From Rotaria sordida (taxonomy: Eukaryota > Rotifera > Eurotatoria > Philodinida > Philodinidae), in contig CAJNOL010000127.1 of assembly GCA_905250125.1 (NCBI GenBank), positions 62,001 through 126,000 of the forward strand: a DNA stretch of 64,000 nt, given 5' to 3'. Shown piece by piece: positions 26,100 through 37,600 of the stretch. Positions within the stretch are counted from its first letter, which is position 1; each line of letters begins with the position of its first letter. Both the position numbers and the translations under genes were made by a program. Below the pieces are notes generated by a model. It saw only the letters and a program-made list of their open reading frames with translations. It was not told where the DNA came from and made no database searches.

Positions 26100-29000
26100 T
26101 CATTTTTGAAAACTTACAGAATCAAAATTAAAATTATTGATTGAATGTATTGGATCACCAAATGAATCATTTTCCGTTCGATCAGTTGTTATCTAATTAA
26201 AATTAAAATACAAAATTTACGAAAAGAAAAACTAAATCAAATATTCTTATACATGTTTTGCATCTAATGAACGATTTGTTTTCGTATTTTTTTCCGTATT
26301 TACTTTTGTTTTTTCGTATGTATCAAGTTTTGACGCTACATTATCAATCTAAATTAAATTTAATTCTTAAAAACGAATTGAAATTTTTTAATTTTATTTT
26401 TATACTTTATTTAAAACAAATCCAACTGATGCTTCCATTGAATCAAGTCGTTTAGATAAATCATTATATTCTTCAATTGATACCTCATGTGGTTGTAAAC
26501 GTTTTGTTGATACTGTACTTGCTTTTCTTTTGTCATCTTTATCATCATTTCCATCATCTATTGCTATACTAAACGGGTTAAAAAAAACGATTCTAATTTA
26601 ATTCAATTGGTTTTTTTTTTCATCTTACTTATTTTTTGACATATTTAATTCATCGATTTCTCTAAGAATAGCATCATTTTGTCTTAATAAATCATTACTT
26701 AATGCACGTTGTTCATTTTCATCTAAAACTCTATCACCATTAAAGTCATATTTAGCAAATATTGATTCAATTTCTTCTTCAGCATAACCACGTGATTTCA
26801 TTTCTATACGCCATTCATCAAATTCCAAACGTTTATCACGATTAAGATCAGCTAATGCTAATGCTTTACGAATATCAGCTATACGATCACGTTTAACTGT
26901 TAAACGTTCACGCATTTTAGCATAACCTCGTTTGACAAAATCACTTAATTCAAATTCATTTTTCTTATTTCGTAATTCTTTTTTAACTTCAACATATGTA
27001 TCATTAATTATAGCCAAAAACATATTTAATAAAACGAAAAATACAAAAAATACATATGTTAAAAAGAATAATGGTCCTAATTAAAGAAAAAAATATATAT
27101 ATATATATATTAAAAAATAGATAATCTTTAATCTTACCAAGTACACGATGAGCTTGTTGAAGTGATTGAAAATCAAAAATACCCAAAATAATTAAAAATA
27201 ATGTATAACTAAAACAATCACATGTAAGATATATATCGATCAATTGATTTTTCGATTAACTTACACCGAATATTGAAATGCTCGAAAACTTTCAACTTGA
27301 ATACCAAATGTTAAGTAACCAAGTTGGGCATATGCAAAAAAAATAATAAAAAACATAATAGCAAAACCAGATATATCACGTGCACATTTTGCTAATGTTT
27401 CACTTAATTGTGTCATTGTTTTATTAAAACTAATATATTTAAAAACTTTAATCCAAGCCAAGAAAATAGTTATACTTATAATAATATTAAATTGATATTG
27501 CCAATAACATAAAAATGTAAAATCATTATATTTACCTATTTGATTTTCTAATAATGTATCAAGTAATGAATCAACTTGTACTTGTCGATAAACATTAAAT
27601 GCAATACAAACGTAAGCTAAAAGAATAATTACAATATCCAAACAATTCATAATTGATTTAAAATATATGATTCTTAAATTACGAATCTTTAAAAATAACA
27701 AGAAAAAAAAATTTTTTGTTTTTTTGAAAAACAAAAAACTAAAAATTTAATACGAAAAAAAAATCTTACTTCTAAAATTTCTTCGATCGTATAATAAATG
27801 ATAAATAAAATAAAAAGTATTTCACAACCTAAGACAAAATAATCAAATGTATGAACATAACGAATTAATTTAACAGCACGAAATATTGATGATGTTATTA
27901 AACCACCAACAGCTGGAAATTCAAAAATAAGTCTAGAATAATAATTAATCATATTTATATTTATTAACATTTAAATAGAATATCTAATTTTTAACTTACT
28001 CTACTTGACAAAATAAATTCAAATTAGCATTATAAACTGTAAAATCTACTAAAACTGCTCGAGTACCACGTGTAATCCAAAGACTAAATCATTATAAAGA
28101 AGAAAATATATATGAAAATAAAAACCAAAAAAAAAAAAAATCTATTATCTTACCCATCTTTTAATTCTTCAATATCTTTCGTAAATTGATCTTGTGTTGA
28201 ATTAAATGTTTTAATATAACCACCTTGATCATAAATACTAACTTGTCCTGTTGTACTTAATCCAAACCATGACATTGATGGGGTATATTTAAATCTAAAT
28301 ATAATAATAATTATTTTTTTTATTATTTCTATAAAATAAAATAAAATTTTACGCTTCATGAGGACAACTTTCAGGTTCCAAATTTTCACATGGTCCAAAT
28401 GTTACTTTATCTTCATAGATAGGTGCATAAGAATTGTAACAAAATTTTATTTCTTCTTTAAAATCATCAGCCACAAGACAAGAATTATTTCGAACTTTTT
28501 TTTGACGCATTTGAACAGCACCTAACAAACGATTTTCATGTAATATATAACCATAATCACTGATATTCTTTTCATTGTACCATTGTTCAGTAAAAAAACC
28601 AGGAGCAGCAACTTCACTCATATACTATTTTGAAAAAATAATTTATAGAAAAACGGATATTTTTTTGTCTATTTTTACCTGCCAAAAATCTTCCATACTA
28701 TCAAGATCTTCAAATGATGGGCCTGTTTTATTATTTGATTCATCAGTTAATTGTGGATCAACAAATACACTTTGTAATGCTTGAGTCAATGTCAACATAT
28801 TAGCGCTTACCATACCGTATACGACTAGAAAAAATAAACCTATCAAAACAAAAAAACTTTGATGTGAAATTTTCTTTTACCAATCGATAAAACTGTTAGA
28901 AAAACCAAATAAACTAAAAGTTCACGAATAGTTGTTCGAACATATCTATTCTTATGTTTTTTACGATCAATTCTTTCTGTTTGTTGTGTTGCCCAAAATT

Positions 29001-29273
29001 CTATTAAATCATAAATAATATTCTATTATATTAAAACAAAACAGAAGTGAACTAAAAACAATTACTTCGAATTAATAGTAAAAACTTTTTACATTGATTT
29101 TGTTGAAGTTGTTTTTGCCTTGCCAATTGTTTTTGTTGTTCACTTTGACTAATTGGTACTCCATCAACATACAATGTACCATCAATATACAATTCATTTT
29201 CCATACCACCTGGTGCCTCCTCACCATAGGCTGGTGGTGGTGATGATTGGTGTTTCTGACGTTCATAGGACAT
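26100..29273 (-). CDS. PKD2: Polycystin-2 (TRPP cation channel)
   Basis: Nonselective cation channel of the TRP superfamily, known from cilia and the ER. Thirteen exons, read downwards: 29066-29273, 28881-29000, 28679-28824, 28353-28624, 28154-28294, 28000-28083, 27770-27932, 27265-27686, 27138-27208, 26629-27076, 26406-26568, 26253-26348 and 26100-26192; 808 residues with consistent phases. Seen in order: cytosolic N-terminus; S1 and the long extracellular polycystin/TOP domain ([43 protein letters not shown]); S2-S5 ([39 protein letters not shown]); pore [14 protein letters not shown]6 ([16 protein letters not shown]). Two canonical EF-hand loops follow ([24 protein letters not shown]), then a likely coiled coil ([20 protein letters not shown]). 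The filter has Ile529 where vertebrate polycystin-2 has Asp. The last exon has a perfect donor at its end (near 26117), so a further 3' exon cannot be excluded. Confidence 0.96.
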
Positions 29274-29841
29274 GACTACCAATGCTAACCTTTACTTACT
29301 TTCTCTTATCGATAAATAACTAATATGGGAACAAAACTATGTGTACTTCTCTTGGTTATAAAAGTGAAGAGGCTGAGAAGAAAGAAGAAAAAAAAAAAGA
29401 ATTTAATTTTCTAACTTTGTCAATTCTTTTTTTTTTGTGCGTGTACTTTATGTGTTTCCATAGGATGAAAAATAAAATTAAACTTAGAAGACAAAAAAAA
29501 ACCTAAGTAAATTGTTATGAGAATATAGAAAATAAAGAAAAATCTAGAAGCATATTTCAGAAAAAAAAGAAATAGCACTTTTTTTTTCTTTAACAAAAAC
29601 AATTATGAAGTTTTTTTTGTTTTTTAAGAAAAAAGAAATCATTTAATTGACGCCTTAATGAAACAGAGTGACATTAGCACTCGTCAAAAAAATTGTGCGT
29701 TTTTTTTAATTTTTATTAGCAAAAATGTATGATGATAGAGTACAGAGGGGAAAAAGAAATTATTTGAATTTAATAAAATTTAGACAGCGATAAAGGAAAA
29801 AGAAGTGATGACAAAAAGAAAGTTCAGAGAGATATAGACTC

Positions 29842-31419
29842 TTAAAAAATAATTCCAAGTCCTTCAATAGATGGTGACCAACGAATAATAAGATATTCAT
29901 AAAGTTTTAAATGAATAGGTTTATCCATTTCAATCAATGTATTTGTTTCATATTTTTTGCCTGGTTTTCCCTTATTAGTTAAAACAACTTCAACTGCATT
30001 TGTTTTTCCTTGTTCTAAATTAACTGTATCATTTTGATCTTTGTCATTAAAATTAATAATAATCATATGATGTTTTTGACCTCGTCTTTTTAGTTCAATG
30101 GTTAACCATTTTGACTGAGGAAGAATAGTTTGCCGAATACTACCAACACGAAAAACATCTTTTTGTGTAAGTTTTATTATTTGACGAAGACGATTAAGTT
30201 GTGTATTTGATAATTGATCTCCTTGTCGATCAATATCAATAGAAATAGAACCATTATGAAATAGACATGCAGCAAAAAAAGCTTCATTTAATTTAGAATT
30301 TGATGATAAAGATGACCATAGAAATGGTTGTTGGTTTTTAAAAAATATTGAATTATTATATTCATCAAATAATGCTGTTAGATTAGTTACAGTTTCATTA
30401 ACTAATATATAATTATTTAATGAAGCTAATTGTACACCACCTAAGTATTTATTTTTATCACCATAATACCGTGTTAATAATTGTTCATTAGATGTAGCTA
30501 ATGAATCGATTGAATCAAGAAGTAAGATTTTTTTCTCGTCGATTTCAGCTCTAATACGTGCAAGTAAAAGATAATCTTCATCAAGATGTCTCAATCGACT
30601 ACTATTATCATTTGTTTCATTATTATATTCATAATCTTCATATGTAAAACTAATACCTTGTACATTAAATCCATCGATTGAAAAAGTTTTATTCCAATAA
30701 GAAAATGAATCAATCATATCATTAAAAACACGATTATTTCGATAATTAATATCAATAGAATCATTATCATTATTAAATTGATGTAAATAAAATGAATTTT
30801 TTCTATTATTATAAGTCCATGCTGATTGTTGATTATCATTAATTGTTTTCCAATTATTTATATTACCTTGATCATTCCATACAAAATAAGAATCATCATT
30901 TGAAATAAAATAATTTGATTGAATAGATAGATGATTTAATGGATAATCAACAATTATTAGAATATCATTTTCATGTGCTTTGTCAATAAGACGAGTCAAA
31001 TCACTTTCATTACCAAAATTACTATCAACATTTCTCCATTCTATTGGATTTAATTCATTTGATAATGGAAAAACTGGACTAAGCCAAAGAGCTTGTATAT
31101 GAAATTTAGTTCTATAATCAATAAGTTTTTCAGTTAACTCATTAAATTTCATTGTACGATTTGAAAAACGTAAAAATACACCATTTGTCCACCATGATGT
31201 TTCAGGTGCTTTTTCACAACGTGGATAAAGTGCAATACAAATGATTATGAATATAAAATAAGCAACTTGAAGTAGAATATAGATTAAAACACTAATCATT
31301 CGTGCTCGTTTAAGCCATAGTGTTGATATTAATGGTGGAGTTGATTCTGGAGTTGATAGTTCATTGTTTGTAATTTGAAATTCATTATTACATTCCTCTA
31401 TACGACTTGCTTGGATCAT
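29842..31419 (-). CDS. SLC3A2-like: SLC3A2/4F2hc-like amino-acid transporter heavy chain, intronless
   Basis: A type II membrane glycoprotein of the family that chaperones SLC7 light chains to the plasma membrane. One uninterrupted frame of 525 residues: cytosolic N-terminus (1-41), a transmembrane helix (about 42-63), then YPRCEKAPETSWWTNGVFLRF. This matches the PRC...WW..G start of the 4F2hc ectodomain; Cys68 sits where 4F2hc has the cysteine disulphide-linked to the light chain. The rest resembles a glycosidase-like TIM barrel (ALWLSPVFPLS, WRNVDSNFGNESDLTRLID, ILIIVDYPLNH) and a C-terminal beta domain. Many NxS/T sequons are present (e.g. NRT, NES, NET, NVT-like). No intron is visible, unlike the other recognised genes here, so a retrocopy is possible. 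Whether it retains enzyme activity is not decidable, but the family is catalytically inactive. Confidence 0.88.
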   Translation of the reverse strand: MIQASRIEECNNEFQITNNELSTPESTPPLISTLWLKRARMISVLIYILLQVAYFIFIIICIALYPRCEKAPETSWWTNGVFLRFSNRTMKFNELTEKLIDYRTKFHIQALWLSPVFPLSNELNPIEWRNVDSNFGNESDLTRLIDKAHENDILIIVDYPLNHLSIQSNYFISNDDSYFVWNDQGNINNWKTINDNQQSAWTYNNRKNSFYLHQFNNDNDSIDINYRNNRVFNDMIDSFSYWNKTFSIDGFNVQGISFTYEDYEYNNETNDNSSRLRHLDEDYLLLARIRAEIDEKKILLLDSIDSLATSNEQLLTRYYGDKNKYLGGVQLASLNNYILVNETVTNLTALFDEYNNSIFFKNQQPFLWSSLSSNSKLNEAFFAACLFHNGSISIDIDRQGDQLSNTQLNRLRQIIKLTQKDVFRVGSIRQTILPQSKWLTIELKRRGQKHHMIIINFNDKDQNDTVNLEQGKTNAVEVVLTNKGKPGKKYETNTLIEMDKPIHLKLYEYLIIRWSPSIEGLGIIF

Positions 31420-31843
31420 GTTATCAATTAGTTGTTTTTATTGTCAATTTATTTGTTCTTCTAGAACGATATTTACAAGAAAATACAAAGCAAATCTCAA
31501 TACTATTTGTTTAGACAGATGAAAATAAAGAATAATAAAAACAAACAAAAGAATTCTTTTAAAGTTTTAGTCCATTTATAGATAAACGTTATCAACTAAA
31601 AAGTCTATTTGATGAACTTATTATTTAAGTTGCAGATAATAATAAGTTATACATGTTGATTGAAATCTTTTCTATGTGATTAAAGAAGTTTTCTAGTCAA
31701 TAGATTTATAGAAGAATGTTTCAGATTAATCTTTATCTAAGAGTATGTTGTTATTTGAAAAACAAATAATAGTAACACAATGTCCTTGTCTTTCTTCAAT
31801 AAAGAATAAAATGAATCACATTTCGCTTTTATATATATATATA

Positions 31844-31967
31844 TATGGCCTTATCTTCACTAGAGAATTTATTACTGAATTAAGTCATGTGATTGGTGTT
31901 GCTATATGGAAACACCAATCACATTACCTAATTCAACAATAAATTTTCTAGTGAAGACAGGACCATA
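31844..31967. repeat. Near-perfect hairpin repeat with a third partial copy
   Basis: The left arm 31844-31900 and right arm 31911-31967 are inverted copies around a 10-base loop; GTGATTGGTGTT pairs with AACACCAATCAC, and CTTCACTAGAGAATTTATT with AATAAATTTTCTAGTGAAG. A third, direct partial copy (GTCTTCACTAGAAAATTTAA) starts at about 31974. It looks like the terminal repeats of a small DNA transposon. Confidence 0.85.
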
Positions 31968-32477
31968 GGCATTGTCTTCACTAGAAAATTTAATATTAAA
32001 TAAAATTTTAATGATTGGTCGAAAGGTTAATTTGGATTTACTACATTTTTAAAAGAAGAATTAAATTTAATGCGTCAATCAAAAAAGAACTTGATCCACT
32101 AAGTAAAATAATGAATATGTCTCGATGGATTCACATTATGAATATGGACAGGGACAAGTGCGTGATATAAATACACCTCAAATTACATCAAAATAAATAA
32201 TTTCTACGAAATTTCTTTTTTTTTTTGACGCCTTATATGATTGAAACAATAAATTTACGCGTAATAAATTACGAAATTGCCTGATGTATATTATTGAGTC
32301 AAGAGAGAGACGACAATTCGTTTTATGAAACGTGATAGAGTCATGCATTTTTATTAGTTGCAAGTTTTGAATTTTGATTGATGGATTAAAATAATGGATA
32401 TCCAGATCAAAATAGATATATCATAAACGACCATATACATAGCTCAATATTATGATCGTATATTTCTGTGTGGTATA

Positions 32478-32900
32478 GGGAGAAAAAAAAACGCTCGTTT
32501 ACTCGCTTTGCACACGACAGTCGTTATACTATGTCTGATGTGCTTTTTATACGGTCACGGCCGTAGACAATAGTAACATTGAGTCGTTTGATACGATCAT
32601 ACACAGAGAAATACAGTGATTTGAAAAGAAAAAAAAAGCACATTTACTTGCTTGTATACACGGCAGTCGTATTCAGTCTCCATCACGCTTCGTGTGCGGT
32701 CAAGGATATAGAAAATTTTAATACTGAGTCATTCAGTATAGTTGTATATTAAGAAATACAGTGTTCTAAGGAGAAAAAAAAGGCTTGTTTACTCATTTCG
32801 TACAGACAGTCGTACAAGGTCTCTGTATTGTTTCGTATATAATCGTATTGTTTTGCATATCATCACGGAGACATACGGTCGTAGAACCGAGAATCTTAAA
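32478..32900. repeat. Three diverged tandem units of about 145 bases
   Basis: Units start near 32478, 32627 and 32770. Each opens with a purine/A run, then a GTTTACTCG/TTTACTTGC-like block, then ACAGTCGT/GGCAGTCGT, and closes with an AGAAATACAGTG-type block. The third unit is incomplete. No frame is conserved among the units. Confidence 0.7.
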
Positions 32901-34690
32901 TCGTATACTGTAGAATCGGATCAGATATCCTACAGAATTCAACAACTTTCTATCGGAAGTTATCGAAATTCTTGGCACAAGATTTCAAGTAGCATCAATT
33001 GAATTCTACAGCTAGAAATTCGTCGGATATATCTGGAATCCGATAAAACCATGTCGTATTTACATTTGGACATCAGATAATGTAGGACTCCTTCCGTATA
33101 CCATTCTTCCCTTTTATTACGTACAACTAGTTGAAAAGAAAACACAGCTTAAAATGTATCTTATTTTTACTTCTTATCACGTTCAGTTGTTGAATAATCA
33201 ATCCAAACCATAATTAGACGCATAGCAGTGGCGTCAGGACTTTTAGCCCCAGGGAGAGTTGAGCTCCTCTCCGTCTATCGGATCACCACTGAAAACACAA
33301 AAGATTGTATTTTTATCCAGCTTATTATGAAATTCATGTTTTGAATGATAATTCTAGTTTAATATTGAAAAGTAAATAAAACTTCTACTTTAATCTATCT
33401 AGGCCGACACCACTTATTCAATGATAAATCTGCATAAGACTAAAAATAAAAAAAGCATAATATTTTACTTGACTTGCTATCATATCGAAACTTTGATTGA
33501 ATAAATATGAATGAAACTAAAAAAAAATGTCGTTTTTTTCTACTCATTCTAAAAGTAAAAGATTTAATGATAAAGTTAAAAGAGAATTAAAAAAAAACAA
33601 ATAAAATATTTTATTTAAACTTACTACAGCATCGAAATAAAGAATATGAAAAAAAACATTTAAACCTTCCACTAAATTAACATTTTTGCATAATAAATTT
33701 AAATAGAGAACATAAAACGAATGATAATATTTTATTTGGACTTGTTGATAAATTTTTAGAACGTAAACTATAACTACGTTAAATTAATAATTAAGTCCTT
33801 ACACTAAATTATAAAGTGAACAATCGTGTATTACTTAATGTTCTACGATCTTTTATTGAAAAGTTACAAACATTTTACAAAAATCTCTGTTTTTTTTTTT
33901 GAAAATTCGACTTTTTCTCATTTTCCACGGAATGAGTGTTACATTCAAATGTTCATAACGTTATACGGTAATGTTCGACAAAGCCGCGATACAGATAGAT
34001 TTGTAGAGAAATATTTGTTCTATAATCTCAATACGATAATGAATACCATTGTGATTTATCTCAAGTACAACAAACCTCTAAAAAAAAGTGAATCTTTGTT
34101 GGTACGAATGCGTTTTTCGTTACTCTCGACAAAGTATTTAGAGTTTTTGAACAAGAACATGCTAGATAATTTCTGAAAAGATGATACTATGGAGATTTTA
34201 AAACAGACGTTGCGATTGGAAAAGTTTTTTTTTTATAAGGGAGTAGTATGTGTTTTAAAGTTGTGCAAAGACGTTTTTGACAGGAATTAGCGAGTCTTTA
34301 GAAACAAAGGATAGATATGTGCAGTGAAATCTGACACAGATATTCGAATTACACTGAGAGGTTCATTCTTTTAGTCTCGCTCGTTAGCTGTGTTCATTTT
34401 CTAATGTTGGTATCGTATAATCATCACCATGAACAAAAATTTGATATAGAAAATATTCGATTTCACGTACACAGATGATGATCTCCTTGCAGTACATTTC
34501 AAATTTAAAAAAACATGGTTTATTTCTGCTGATTATGAAGAGTACAAAGGTACAAAATAAATAGATTGAACGTGATCTGAAATCAGTTGATTTGTTGGGG
34601 TAAAGACAAACATACTCCGTAAATTCTAAAGTTCGATATAAAAGTAGATTTTAGAAGTTATTGAAATTCAAAGACATCTTGTCTAGCCTT

Positions 34691-37600
34691 TCAACTATTA
34701 AGCCAATTATAATTTCTATTATTATTATTATTATCTAACATTTCTGTTGAAATAAATTCTTGTCTATTTGATATTTCTTGTGTTTGTAAAATTATTGATG
34801 ATGTTGAATTTGATAGTTGTTGTTGTTGTTGATCTGCATTATTATTATTATTTTCACTTAATGTTTGCGTAAATTAAACAGGATCCATAGTCATTAAATT
34901 TGTTGTTGTTGATATTGATGGATCAATTATAGATTGTGATTATAATGTAAATAAAGGTGTTATATATGTATGATGACGTTGACGCCAATTACATGCTAAT
35001 GGAAATTCTTGAAATGAACATTTATCAAGTGGATTTTCAAATATAAAATGATTATAATCAAGATTATGTGTTGTACATTCAAGAAGAAAATTTGTATAAT
35101 AATTTAAATATTCATTTTCAGTTTTAATTGAATATAATTGATCAACTAATGCCATAAGACGATGATGTGATGATGTACTTAAATGTTTTGAATCACACCC
35201 AAAAATTTCGACAATTAACACGTATATATTCATTTTTACTTGATAATAATTCTAGTAATTGTTCACCAACATGATGATAAAACATTTCTGATAATGATCT
35301 TATAGATGTTTTTATTTCTTTTGTTAAATAATTTGTTATATAATCATAGATACATTTATAAATTTCAAGTGTCCAAATTTGCCATTCATTTGGACCATCA
35401 ACATATAATATTTGTGCGATTTCATATAATTGTTCATGTGTTAATTTAGCTAAAAGTTTATATAATAAATGTAAAGCAATACCACGAATACCAAAATCTC
35501 TAGAAAATTATTTGAAAGTATTTATTAATTTTTATAGATATAATTTAATTGCAGTAGAATATAGAAATTCTGTTTTCTAACACGAAATTTTTTTTTTTTT
35601 CATTGTTTTATTATGATCATCTTACATAAGTTTCCATTTTTCTTTCATTCATATTTATCATCATAATATTAGAATGTAAAAAAAAAAAGAAAAAACAAAC
35701 AATACACAATCGGCGATAAGTAGCCTGAAGAGTTCTATAGCGTATGTTGGACAGGACAGTTTCAGAAAAAATAAGCGTTTTTGAATTATCGCTATTGAAG
35801 ATCTTAGTGGCTATTTAGTAGAATTATTTGCAACAATTCTTATAATTTATATATATATATATATGGAAAAAGACAACTTACACTATGTGTCCAAAATAGT
35901 CTTTGTCTTTTTGACAATCTCTTGAGTATTATCGAAAATAATTTTTCATGTTACGCCTTTGATTTAATTAAAGCAATAATTTGAAAAGAACTCTTCACTT
36001 ATACATTATACGGACAAAATCAACAAAAACAGAACATGACCATCTTCGATTTGACTTTGATTCTTTATAAAAGTTATATTTTTGAACAAATTCATGTTCC
36101 ATGAATATATGGAAAAATATTGACTCTTTTAGCCTATACTTAATCAAACTTAATTAGTTAATTAATTAATTAATTTTACAAATGAATTTTGAACTTTTTC
36201 ATTCAGTTACAAGAGAATTTTTGATTCCTAACGTTGCTAATAACAAATAAACTTTTTTTTTGAAAAATATAAACATGTTCAGGAAAAATTTTTCATAGAG
36301 ACTTTATAGTAGGAAGAATTCTCAACAACGTGGACTATTTTATTTTAAAAAAATATTCTTTGAAACCCCAGGCTTTTTAAATGGAATCATACTTAGTAAA
36401 AAATCTTTGTCCTTTTCTGTGTAAGATCATAACCGCTAGTTTTTCAGAGTATCTAGATTGAACTCAACATACATCTTCACATTATTAACGGATGAAATTG
36501 CATCAACATACATAATCTCGATCAAAATCTAATCACAAAATGTCTGTTTTTACATGGAATTATCACTAGAGAATAATTAACTTTAGAATCGAAAGGATGT
36601 TTTTTCGATTGGGAAAAAAAACAACTTTTAACAAAGTCTAAAATCAACTACAATAATCTTTATCAAGTTTCGTCGAAAAAAAAATGCATTGAATATTAAT
36701 TCTATATTTCAAAATAAATAGAATTTAAGAAAAAAACAAATTATTTACTTATGAATAAGAATATCTAATATTCCTCTTGCACGTAATTCTAAATATGCCG
36801 AATCAAATTCAGTTATATTAGCAATTAATGATTCTAAACATTCAATTTTAATATCACCATACATTTTTTTTAAACCAAATATTAATTTATTCATAACACT
36901 AAAAAGCAAAAAAAAAGATCAAAATGTTTTGTTTTTTGTTTTTATTCATCATTGAAAAATTTTCCTTACGTTTTATCAAAAATTAATGGATAATGTTTTT
37001 GTATTGAATAAATACATGTTACATATGTATCTGATAAACGTTGACTATTATGCCATTTTAATATTAAATTTAATTCTTCTAATAAACGTTGATTTGTTTC
37101 ATGTTTAAGTTTTTTAATATTTAATAACATTCCAATAACTTCATCTGCTGCTGCATATATATTTCTATAAGTATTTTTCATATTTTTAAATATTGTCTCA
37201 TTAAATTTATCTTCAGTTAAATCATTTGTTATAGTTGTTAATATTGAATTTGTTGTTACAGATGGAAGATTTCCTGTTGGTGTTGGTGGTACATAATATG
37301 GTAAAATATCATTAGCTAATAATATTTCAATTAATGAAAGACTAAATGCATTTTGTTTTGATTTTAAATCTGGTTCAGATATTAATTTATAGAGAATTAA
37401 TGTTGGTGCATGTATACGTTCTTTCCAACATTCAATTAATTTTTTAATTAAATCTAAATTTGATTTCATAACAATAACATTACGATGTGAACAATTTGAA
37501 AATAAATATTCAATAAAACGTTGTATAGCTATTGAATCAAGTTCACTTGGTATAGCTTGTTTATGCCATGATAATAATATAACAATTGTATCAATTATAA

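Larger units (their letters stand above)
31420..34690. other. Repeat-rich spacer without a supportable gene
   Basis: Between the 5' end of the heavy-chain gene and the end of the DNA-PKcs relic. It holds a hairpin element (31844-31967), three diverged tandem units (about 32478-32900), and a short stretch near 33229 resembling a transposon end. An open stretch at 33826-34176 (plus) has no recognisable domain. No spliced gene could be assembled. Confidence 0.55.

Noticed and set aside
33826..34176. 116-codon plus-strand open frame
   Set aside because: Long enough to notice, but no motif, no splice partners and it lies in a repeat-rich spacer; possibly a fragment of a dead element.
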